A stretch of DNA of 6,580 bases from Pseudomonadota bacterium (lineage in GTDB: Bacteria; Pseudomonadota; Alphaproteobacteria; Sphingomonadales; Sphingomonadaceae). Of the stretch, positions 1 through 4,745 are shown piece after piece (the first letter of the stretch is position 1; each line of letters begins with the position of its first letter). Location of the stretch: positions 2,739-9,318 of the forward strand of contig JARXKO010000044.1 in NCBI GenBank assembly GCA_030271595.1, given 5' to 3'. The notes beneath the pieces are model-generated. The model worked only from the letters and a program-made list of their open reading frames with translations. It made no database searches and had not been told where the DNA came from. The position numbers and the translations under genes are program-made.

Positions 1-1
1 C

Positions 2-454
2 TCAGGACCTTGATCGAAAGCGATCGGCCGCGTCGCAGGCCAAAGCGTCGACCCGATCGTTTTCCGGATGGCCGCTATGCCCCTTGACCCAATGCCATTC
101 GACCCGGTGCGGATCGACCGCGTCGAGCAGTTCCTGCCATAAATCGGCATTCTTGACCGGTTTCCTGTCGGCGGTGCGCCAGCCGTTCTTGAGCCAGCCG
201 TGGATCCAGCGGGTGATGCCATCGCGGACGTAATGGCTGTCGGTATGGATTTCGACGCGGCACGGCCGCTTGAGCGCGTTCAGCCCCTCGATTGCGGCCT
301 TGAGCTCCATCCGGTTGTTGGTGGTGTCGGCTTCGCCACCGGCAATTTCGCGTTCCTTGTCGCCAATGCGCAGCAGGGCCGCCCAGCCGCCGGGGCCAGG
401 ATTCCCGCGGCACGAGCCGTCGGTGAACAGTTCGACCAGCGGCAGTGTCGTCAC
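2..454 (-). CDS. rnhA: Ribonuclease HI
   Basis: Ribonuclease HI is a cytoplasmic endonuclease that cuts the RNA strand of RNA-DNA hybrids, removing R-loops and helping primer removal. The product is 150 residues, close to the usual length of about 150-155. It is complete: the TGA stop lies at bases 4-2. All expected catalytic residues are visible: D12 in [15 protein letters not shown]50 in TNNRMEL, D72 in IHTDSHYV, H126 in [10 protein letters not shown] and D136 in RVDALA. The basic-loop region around W83-R97 (HGWLKNGW) is also present. The start is GTG at 454-452, chosen because it overlaps the ispH stop in a GTGA tetranucleotide. No strong Shine-Dalgarno sequence precedes it, so translation probably depends on coupling to ispH. 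From memory, many alphaproteobacteria have thrB between these two genes; here there is none. Confidence 0.95.
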   Translation of the reverse strand: MTTLPLVELFTDGSCRGNPGPGGWAALLRIGDKEREIAGGEADTTNNRMELKAAIEGLNALKRPCRVEIHTDSHYVRDGITRWIHGWLKNGWRTADRKPVKNADLWQELLDAVDPHRVEWHWVKGHSGHPENDRVDALACDAADRFRSRS

Positions 455-1407
455 GCAGGCAGGCCGACCAGCTCTCGCGGGAGCTTGAAGATCATCCGCT
501 CGGGGGTGTGATCGACGTGGGTCTCGCTGACGGTAAACCGGCCGGCGAGCGCATCGACAACTTCGCGGACCAGCACTTCGGGGGCCGATGCACCGGCGGT
601 GACCCCGGTCGCTCGGGGTTGGCCAAACCATGTCCAGTCGATGTCGCTGGCGCGTTCGATCAGCCGCGCCGGGCAACCCATGCGCTCGGCCACTTCGGCC
701 AGGCGCAATGAATTGCTGCTGTTGGGTGAACCGATGACCAGCATCCGCTCGCATTCGGCCGCGATCGCCTTGACCGCGGCCTGGCGGTTCGAAGTGGCGT
801 AGCAAATATCTTCGCTGCGCGGGACCTGGATGGCGGGGAAGCGGGCTTTGAGCGCGGCGACGATCGCCGCGGTATCGTCGACCGACAAGGTGGTCTGGGT
901 GAGGAAGGTCAGGTTGGTGGGGTCGGCGACCTCGAGCGCCGCGACATCCTCGAGTGTCTCGATGAGCGTGATCGACCCCGGCGGGACCTGACCAAAGGTG
1001 CCGATGACCTCCGGGTGGCCGCCGTGACCGATGAACAGGATGTGGCGGCCGTCGGCGCTCAGCCGCTCGGCCTGGCGGTGGACCTTCGACACCAGCGGGC
1101 ACGTCGCATCGACATAAGTGAGGCCGCGGTCCTGCGCCGCGGCGGGAACCGATTTGGGGACGCCATGGGCCGAAAACACTACCGGCCGGTCGTCGGGAAC
1201 CTCGTCGAGCTCGTCGACGAAGATTGCACCCATTGCCGCCAGGCGGTCGACGACGAAGCGGTTGTGGACGATTTCGTGGCGGACATAGACCGGCGCTCCG
1301 AACCGTTCGAGCGCGAGCTCGACGATCTGGATCGCCCGGTCGACTCCGGCGCAGAACCCGCGCGGCGCCGCGATCAGGACGTTGAGATTTGGTCGGATGC
1401 CGTTCAC
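451..1407 (-). CDS. ispH: 4-hydroxy-3-methylbut-2-enyl diphosphate reductase
   Basis: IspH (LytB) is the last enzyme of the MEP pathway. It reductively dehydroxylates HMBPP to IPP and DMAPP in the cytoplasm, using a 4Fe-4S cluster. From the chosen start it has 318 residues, the usual family size. The three cluster-binding cysteines are visible: C19 (APRGFCAGV), C103 ([11 protein letters not shown]) and C202 ([11 protein letters not shown]). Also present are the substrate-binding histidine of VRHEIVHN (H44), the catalytic glutamate E133 in GHPEV, and the diphosphate-binding SPNSSNS segment near residues 228-233. The start is uncertain. GTG at 1407 puts [12 protein letters not shown] close to the N-terminus, as in homologues. 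An in-frame ATG at 1467 would add 20 unconserved residues and leave little room for divergent promoters. Neither has a good ribosome-binding site. The gene is followed directly by rnhA with a 4-base overlap. Confidence 0.95.
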   Translation of the reverse strand: MNGIRPNLNVLIAAPRGFCAGVDRAIQIVELALERFGAPVYVRHEIVHNRFVVDRLAAMGAIFVDELDEVPDDRPVVFSAHGVPKSVPAAAQDRGLTYVDATCPLVSKVHRQAERLSADGRHILFIGHGGHPEVIGTFGQVPPGSITLIETLEDVAALEVADPTNLTFLTQTTLSVDDTAAIVAALKARFPAIQVPRSEDICYATSNRQAAVKAIAAECERMLVIGSPNSSNSLRLAEVAERMGCPARLIERASDIDWTWFGQPRATGVTAGASAPEVLVREVVDALAGRFTVSETHVDHTPERMIFKLPRELVGLPA

Positions 1408-1419
1408 ATCGCGCGATGT
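1406..1419. repeat. 14-bp perfect palindrome at ispH start
   Basis: The sequence ACATCGCGCGATGT reads identically on both strands. It overlaps the proposed GTG start of ispH (1407-1405) and the bases just upstream, where the ribosome binds. In the ispH mRNA it could fold as a 5-bp stem with a GCGC loop, partly hiding the start codon; as DNA it could be an operator half-site pair. No binding protein is suggested by the sequence, and chance is possible. Confidence 0.35.
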
Positions 1420-1439
1420 AAGCCATCGCTTGCAGCCTT

Positions 1440-1452
1440 GGTAGGGCCTACC
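1440..1452. repeat. Inverted repeat GGTAGG-G-CCTACC in divergent promoter region
   Basis: This inverted repeat has perfect 6-base arms (1440-1445 and 1447-1452) around a single central G at 1446. It lies in the middle of the divergent space between ispH and the lipoprotein gene, where an operator for either promoter would be expected. The arms are exact, but the element is short and the assignment as an operator is inference. Confidence 0.35.
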
Positions 1453-1485
1453 TATGACACGCCGCATAATCGTGCCGTTCAGTGC

Positions 1486-1491
1486 AAAGGA
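1486..1491 (+). promoter_or_regulatory. Ribosome-binding site deciding the lipoprotein start
   Basis: AAAGGA lies 10 bases upstream of the GTG at 1502. It supports that codon over the in-frame ATG at 1454, which has no purine-rich site in front and would place 16 charged or polar residues before the lipoprotein signal peptide. Confidence 0.5.
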
Positions 1492-1501
1492 CCGAACCCC
1501 A

Positions 1502-2140
1502 GTGAAGCTACGCCTCGCCGCCCTCGTGCCCTTGTTCCTGCTCAGTTCGTGCCGCCATTCGGGCGACCTGATGGATGATGAAAAGGGCGTCTATTCGGTC
1601 CGCAATGCCTGCCCCATCGCCGGGGTCCCGGCGGCCACTGGCGACATCACCTTGTTCGGCCCCGGCGGAAGCGCCGATTCGCGCAACATCGACGTCACCG
1701 CGACCATCACCCACGTCCACGGGACCTGCGCCGACACCGGATCGGACCTGGTTTCGACCGTGACGTTCCTCGTGCTGGGCCTGCGTTCCGACGCGACCAA
1801 GCCGCGCCAATTGGTTCTACCCTATTTCGATGTTGCCCTTCAGGGCGGCGAGACGGTCGTTGCCAAGCAGGTTGGGCAGATCGTGCTCAGCTTCGCGGCC
1901 GGCGACCCCCATGCCTCGGCCCAGGTTCAGGCGACCGTGCGGGTCAGCCGGGCAGCGGCGACCCTGCCCGATTCCGTCCGCCACGAATTGACCCGCGAGC
2001 GCAAGCCCGGCGAACTCGAAGCAGCGATCGACCCGCTGAGCGATCCGGCGATCCGCAGCGCGGTCGCCAAGGCGACGTTCGAGCATCTGGTCGGTTTCCA
2101 GATGACCGAAGAGCAATTGCGCTACAACGCGACGCGCTAA
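1502..2140 (+). CDS. Putative lipoprotein of unknown function
   Basis: I do not recognise a named family, although similar uncharacterised proteins occur in sphingomonads as far as I recall. From the GTG start the product has 212 residues. A short positive n-region (K2, R4), a hydrophobic stretch (residues 5-14) and the lipobox L-S-S-C with Cys17 predict a signal peptidase II lipoprotein. Residue +2 after the cysteine is Arg, not Asp, so outer-membrane sorting is the default expectation. The mature part looks beta-rich up to about residue 155 (alternating patches such as [18 protein letters not shown] and [10 protein letters not shown]). It then turns into a charged helical tail ([16 protein letters not shown] and a final segment with [14 protein letters not shown]). 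Two further cysteines, C37 and C76, could form a disulfide in the periplasm. The gene is divergent from ispH and ends 362 bases before gcvT. No intrinsic terminator follows it. Confidence 0.75.
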   Translation: MKLRLAALVPLFLLSSCRHSGDLMDDEKGVYSVRNACPIAGVPAATGDITLFGPGGSADSRNIDVTATITHVHGTCADTGSDLVSTVTFLVLGLRSDATKPRQLVLPYFDVALQGGETVVAKQVGQIVLSFAAGDPHASAQVQATVRVSRAAATLPDSVRHELTRERKPGELEAAIDPLSDPAIRSAVAKATFEHLVGFQMTEEQLRYNATR

Positions 2141-2168
2141 GCCTCGCCGAGAGTAGCTTCCTGCCTGA

Positions 2169-2174
2169 TTGACT
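2169..2174 (+). promoter_or_regulatory. Possible -35 box for gcv operon
   Basis: TTGACT is a close match to the sigma-70 -35 consensus and lies 63 bases upstream of the first glycine aptamer, a sensible distance for a riboswitch promoter. No good -10 hexamer is found at 16-19 bases downstream, so this is only a candidate. Confidence 0.2.
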
Positions 2175-2201
2175 CGCGCGCGTGGGCCAGCCAAGGCTCG
2201 C

Positions 2202-2221
2202 CACTGTCACCGGTGGCAGTG
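2202..2221 (+). repeat. 20-bp near-palindrome upstream of riboswitch
   Basis: The two 10-base halves (2202-2211 and 2212-2221) are reverse complements except for T2207/G2216, which in RNA is a G-U wobble. As RNA it gives a 7-bp stem with the loop ACCGGT. A second inverted repeat overlaps it: TGGCA-G-TGCCA at 2214-2224. It lies between the lipoprotein stop and aptamer 1 with no T-run after it, so it does not look like an intrinsic terminator. It could be an operator, an RNA leader hairpin, or part of the riboswitch 5' flank. Confidence 0.45.
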
Positions 2222-2231
2222 CCAACGGAAT

Positions 2232-2329
2232 GGCAGCGCGGGAGAGTTCGTCCGATCCCTTCGAGGACCGGACGGCGCCGAAGGAGCAACCGCCCCCGGA
2301 ATCTCTCAGGCCCATGGACCGCGCCTGCC
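2232..2329 (+). promoter_or_regulatory. Glycine aptamer 1
   Basis: Stem P1 is formed by GGCAGCGCG (2232-2240) with CGCG and CTGCC (2320-2323 and 2325-2329), leaving C2324 bulged. P2 pairs GAGAG (2242-2246) with CTCTC (2303-2307). P3a is a hairpin closed by GTCCG (2250-2254) and CGGAC (2269-2273). The conserved core CGCCGAAGGAGCAA spans 2276-2289, followed by a very short P3b of 3 bp (2290-2292 with 2297-2299). AATCTCTCAGG at 2300-2310 and the GGACCG at 2316-2321 complete the consensus. Confidence 0.93.
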
Positions 2330-2334
2330 TGACA

Positions 2335-2434
2335 GTCTGGAAAGTGCCCGCCTCGCGCCTGCGATGCTGGCCGCCGAAGGGGTAACCCCGGGTATTGCAC
2401 CCCGGGGGAAAGCTCTCAGGTCCGAGCGACAGAC
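2335..2434 (+). promoter_or_regulatory. Glycine aptamer 2
   Basis: P1 pairs GTCTG (2335-2339) with CAGAC (2430-2434). P3a is a hairpin at 2357-2371 interrupted by a T-T mismatch. The core CGCCGAAGGGGTAA spans 2372-2385, with T at 2383 where aptamer 1 has C. P3b is long and GC-rich: CCCCGGG (2386-2392) with CCCGGGG (2401-2407) around an 8-base loop. CTCTCAGG lies at 2413-2420. P2 (GAAAG, 2340-2344, against CTCTC, 2413-2417) has one A-C mismatch. The element is otherwise intact. Confidence 0.92.
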
Positions 2435-2502
2435 GGGGGCGGAATGCCGGGAAGCCGCAGCAGCGGCGAACTGTCATTGGTCGCATCAAAAGGGCTTGGA
2501 TC
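2435..2502 (+). promoter_or_regulatory. Putative expression platform and gcvT ribosome-binding site
   Basis: This stretch links aptamer 2 to the gcvT ATG. It contains a hairpin, GCCGC (2454-2458) with GCGGC (2463-2467), and the CCGC of its left arm can instead pair with GCGG at 2439-2442, directly after aptamer P1. No T-run follows, so control by an intrinsic terminator is not evident. The Shine-Dalgarno-like AAAAGGG (2488-2494) lies 8 bases before the start codon. I found no clear anti-Shine-Dalgarno partner nearby. The mechanism (translational, Rho-dependent or other) is therefore open. Confidence 0.5.
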
Positions 2503-3624
2503 ATGGGCGAAACCGAACAACCGCAAGCCACCCTGCCGCTCGATCAGTGGCACCGCGACCATGGCGGCCGGATGGTCGCCTTCGCCGGCTATGCGATGCC
2601 GGTCCAGTATGACGGGATCATGGCCGAACATTTGTGGACGCGCGAGAATGCCGGCCTGTTCGATGTCAGCCACATGGGTCAGCTGCTGATCCACGGCAAG
2701 GACTCCGACCGCGCGCTGGAGACCCTGCTACCGGGAGATTTCTCGGCCCAGAAGGATATGAAACTCAAATATTCGCTGCTCCTGGCCGATGATGGCGGGA
2801 TCATCGACGATTTGATGGCCACCCGCCGCGGCGACGATTTCTATGTCGTCGTCAACGGCGCGACCAAATATGGCGACATCGAGGTCCTGCAGCAGGGTCT
2901 GCCGCGCGACATCGTCGTCGATTACATGAAACAGCAGGCGCTGCTGGCGCTGCAGGGCCCGCGCGCAGTGGAAGTGCTCGATGCAATCGTCCCGGGCGTC
3001 GCCGAGCTGACCTTCATGGAGGGCCGCGCCTTCCACGCGCTCGGCCAGACCTTGTGGATCAGCCGTTCGGGCTACACCGGCGAGGACGGGTTCGAAATTT
3101 CGGTGCCGGGGAATGGCGCTGCCGCGCTGGCGGACGCGATTCTCGACAATCCTTTGGCCAGGCCGGTCGGGCTCGGCGCCCGCGATTCGCTGCGGCTCGA
3201 GGCGGGATTGCCGCTCTACGGCCACGACATCGACCGTTCGACTACGCCGGTCATGGCCGGCCTCACTTTCGCGATCAACAAGCGCCGCCGGGCCGAAGGC
3301 GGCTTTCCCGGCGCGGCGCGGATCCTCGGCGAACTCGACCAGGGCCCGGTGCAGAAACGCATCGGCCTCACCATCGAGGGCCGCCAGCCGGTGCGCGAAG
3401 GCGCGGTCATTCTCGATCGCGAAGGCAGCGAAATCGGCCGCATCACCAGCGGCGGGCATTCGCCCTCGCTCCAGCGGCCGATCGCAATGGGCTATGTCGC
3501 CGCCGCCCTCGCCGAGGAAGGAACCGCGCTCAAGATCGAACAGAGCGGCAAATTGTTCGACGCCACCGTCACCCCACTGCCGTTCGTCCCCCACCGCTAT
3601 CATCGCAAGCAGCCAGGAGCCTGA
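2503..3624 (+). CDS. gcvT: Glycine cleavage system T protein (aminomethyltransferase)
   Basis: GcvT takes the aminomethyl group from lipoyl-GcvH, releases ammonia and makes 5,10-methylene-tetrahydrofolate in the cytoplasm. The product has 373 residues, normal for the family. The folate-binding GcvT domain covers roughly residues 10-270, and the C-terminal barrel domain roughly 285-365. Visible signatures include DVSHMGQL (54-61), GGIIDDL (98-104, with the conserved catalytic aspartate pair D102/D103), SRSGYTGEDGFEI (187-199), GARDSLRLEAGLPLYGHD (225-242) and ITSGGHSPSL (314-323). The ATG at 2503 is chosen because AAAAGGG lies 8 bases upstream. In-frame codons further upstream lie inside the riboswitch. 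It is the first gene after the glycine riboswitch, and gcvH follows 3 bases after its stop. Confidence 0.97.
   Translation: MGETEQPQATLPLDQWHRDHGGRMVAFAGYAMPVQYDGIMAEHLWTRENAGLFDVSHMGQLLIHGKDSDRALETLLPGDFSAQKDMKLKYSLLLADDGGIIDDLMATRRGDDFYVVVNGATKYGDIEVLQQGLPRDIVVDYMKQQALLALQGPRAVEVLDAIVPGVAELTFMEGRAFHALGQTLWISRSGYTGEDGFEISVPGNGAAALADAILDNPLARPVGLGARDSLRLEAGLPLYGHDIDRSTTPVMAGLTFAINKRRRAEGGFPGAARILGELDQGPVQKRIGLTIEGRQPVREGAVILDREGSEIGRITSGGHSPSLQRPIAMGYVAAALAEEGTALKIEQSGKLFDATVTPLPFVPHRYHRKQPGA
3615..3619 (+). promoter_or_regulatory. gcvH ribosome-binding site within gcvT end
   Basis: AGGAG lies inside the last codons of gcvT, 8 bases before the gcvH ATG. Ribosomes finishing gcvT would expose and reuse it. 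Confidence 0.7.
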
Positions 3625-3627
3625 GCA

Positions 3628-3999
3628 ATGAGCCTGTATTTCACCAAGGACCATGAATGGGTCGAGGTCGACGGCGATTCCGCCACCGTCGGCATTTCCG
3701 ACCACGCCCAGCAGGCGCTTGGCGATATCGTTTTCGCCGAGGTTCCCGAGGCCGGGCGCCAAGTGAAAAAGGGCGACGAGGCCGCGGTGGTTGAATCGGT
3801 CAAGGCCGCATCGGACGTCTATGCGCCGGTGTCGGGCGTGGTCACCCACGGCAATGCCGCGCTTGCCGACGATCCCGCGCTGGTCAACCGCGAACCCGAA
3901 GGCGCGGGCTGGTTCTTCAAATTGACCCTGACCAATCCGGCCGAACTCGACGGACTGATGAGCGAGAACGACTATCGCGCCTGGCTGAACACGCTTTGA
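3628..3999 (+). CDS. gcvH: Glycine cleavage system H protein (lipoyl carrier)
   Basis: GcvH is the small carrier that shuttles the aminomethyl intermediate between the P, T and L proteins on a lipoyl arm. The product has 123 residues, typical for the family. The lipoyl-domain sandwich is clear, with the lipoylation motif [14 protein letters not shown] around K59, the predicted modified lysine. The N-terminal [11 protein letters not shown] and the C-terminal [10 protein letters not shown] are family hallmarks. The start is supported by AGGAG 8 bases upstream. The stop overlaps the TTG start of the following methyltransferase gene. The lipoate ligase or synthase needed for modification is not in this window. 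Confidence 0.97.
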   Translation: MSLYFTKDHEWVEVDGDSATVGISDHAQQALGDIVFAEVPEAGRQVKKGDEAAVVESVKAASDVYAPVSGVVTHGNAALADDPALVNREPEGAGWFFKLTLTNPAELDGLMSENDYRAWLNTL

Positions 4000-4745
4000 C
4001 CACAGTCCCCGCCTCGACCAGCGACTGGGATGCAGCGGACTATGCCCGGGTTGGCGGCTTCGTCGCCGCGCTCGGTCAGGCGGCGCTCGATCTGCTCGAT
4101 CCGCGGCCGGGCGAGCACATCCTCGATGTCGGCTGCGGCGATGGCACGCTGACGCTCAAGATTCGCGAGGCCGGTGCTTCGGTCGTCGGCATCGACAATA
4201 GCGAAAGCATGGTTGCCGCGGCCCGCGCCAAGGGCCTCGACGCGCGGCTCATGGATGCCGCTGAGCTCAAGTTTACCGAGGCCTTTGACGCGGTCTTCTC
4301 CAACGCCACTTTGCACTGGATTCTGGCCAAGAACCGGGCCGCGCGCGCGATCTGGTTCGCGCTCAAGCCGGGCGGGCGTTTCGCCGGGGAAATGGGCGGG
4401 GAGGGCAATCTCGCCCTCCTCCGCGAAGCGCTCGACGACGTCCTCGTTTTACGCGGATTTGGTCCGCCCACCTTTGCTTCGAACTGGTATCCATCGGTCG
4501 AGGATTTCGTCGCGGTCTATGAACAGGCGGGGTTCAAGGACGTCGATGCGCGCCTGATCGAACGGCCGACCGCGCTCGATCATGGCGTTGCCGCCTGGGT
4601 CACGACGTTCCGCGCCGGATGGCTCGACCGCGCCGGCGTTCCGCTCGACCAGCGCCAGTCGATCGCCGACCAGGTCGCCGACCGCGTCGGCACTACGACC
4701 CTCGATTATGTCCGCCTGCGGTTTTGGATGAGGAAGCCCAGCTGA
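3996..4745 (+). CDS. Class I SAM-dependent methyltransferase in gcv operon
   Basis: This is a predicted soluble methyltransferase of 249 residues with unknown substrate. The Rossmann-fold SAM-binding signatures are plain: motif [10 protein letters not shown] (42-50), the acidic ribose-binding D67 in VVGIDNS, D87 near the adenine pocket, the post-II segment [10 protein letters not shown] (99-108) and LKPGGRF (123-129). The layout, with EMGGEGN after the PGG motif and a C-terminal part rich in Trp and Phe ([17 protein letters not shown]), resembles methyltransferase-domain proteins distantly like trans-aconitate methyltransferase, but that is not enough to name a substrate. The start is TTG, giving a TTGA overlap with the gcvH stop. 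The first in-frame ATG (residue 72) would delete motif I. No Shine-Dalgarno is visible, so coupling to gcvH is likely. Its stop overlaps the gcvPA start by one base (TGATG). Codon use matches its neighbours. Confidence 0.88.
   Translation: MTTVPASTSDWDAADYARVGGFVAALGQAALDLLDPRPGEHILDVGCGDGTLTLKIREAGASVVGIDNSESMVAAARAKGLDARLMDAAELKFTEAFDAVFSNATLHWILAKNRAARAIWFALKPGGRFAGEMGGEGNLALLREALDDVLVLRGFGPPTFASNWYPSVEDFVAVYEQAGFKDVDARLIERPTALDHGVAAWVTTFRAGWLDRAGVPLDQRQSIADQVADRVGTTTLDYVRLRFWMRKPS
4730..4736 (+). promoter_or_regulatory. gcvPA ribosome-binding site
   Basis: GAGGAAG lies inside the methyltransferase C-terminus. The GAGGA core ends 10 bases before the gcvPA ATG. It fixes the gcvPA start at 4745 instead of an upstream in-frame ATG at 4619 that would add 42 Arg/Pro-rich residues read out of frame from the methyltransferase gene. 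Confidence 0.6.

Larger units (their letters stand above)
1408..1501. promoter_or_regulatory. Divergent intergenic region between ispH and lipoprotein gene
   Basis: These 94 bases separate two divergently read genes, so promoters for both ispH-rnhA and the lipoprotein gene should lie here or just outside. On the plus strand a CATAAT at 1465-1470 resembles a -10 box. The nearest -35-like hexamer, TTGGTA at 1438-1443, is 21 bases upstream, which is too far for a standard spacing. On the minus strand I see no convincing sigma-70 pair. The region contains an inverted repeat at 1440-1452 and abuts a 14-base palindrome at the ispH start. The regulatory role is inferred from position only. Confidence 0.4.
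2232..2434 (+). promoter_or_regulatory. Tandem glycine riboswitch (gcvT RNA element)
   Basis: Two consecutive glycine-binding aptamers lie in the leader of gcvT, the classic location of this RNA. Each has the family's conserved core: a GCCGAAGG segment followed by G-Y-AA, then a CTCTCAGG segment. The two are joined by a short linker, 2330-2334 between their P1 stems. Family knowledge: tandem aptamers sense glycine and usually switch the glycine cleavage operon on when glycine is plentiful. Here the switch would control gcvT and all downstream genes of the operon. The element ends 68 bases before the gcvT start codon. Confidence 0.95.

Noticed and set aside
2..1426. 474-codon open frame on the minus strand, ending as RNase HI
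   Set aside because: Only its last 150 codons are rnhA. The upstream part is an Arg/Pro-rich shadow of ispH in another frame, not an N-terminal fusion.
1454..1501. Lipoprotein start at ATG 1454
   Set aside because: It would put 16 extra residues before an otherwise ideal lipoprotein signal peptide; the GTG at 1502 has AAAGGA at a good distance.
1015..1578. 187-codon plus-strand open frame over ispH and the lipoprotein start
   Set aside because: It is antisense to ispH and runs into the wrong frame of the lipoprotein gene; charge-rich shadow composition.
2454..2467. Hairpin before gcvT as an intrinsic terminator
   Set aside because: The stem is only 5 bp and is not followed by a T-run, so it does not meet the usual criteria.
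2395..2502. N-terminal extension of GcvT from the ATG at 2395
   Set aside because: It would translate aptamer 2 and the expression platform; the ATG at 2503 has the ribosome-binding site and the normal GcvT length.
2169..2612. Open frame through the gcvT leader
   Set aside because: The region is explained by the tandem glycine riboswitch, and the frame has a TTG start, no ribosome-binding site and Arg/Ala-rich low-information sequence.
2728..3849. 373-codon antisense open frame across gcvT and gcvH
   Set aside because: It is opposite two well-supported genes and its composition is typical of an antisense frame in GC-rich DNA; no motif was recognised.
4619..4744. N-terminal extension of GcvPA from the ATG at 4619
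   Set aside because: The 42 added residues are an out-of-frame shadow of the methyltransferase C-terminus; [11 protein letters not shown] at 4745 is the normal GcvPA start.
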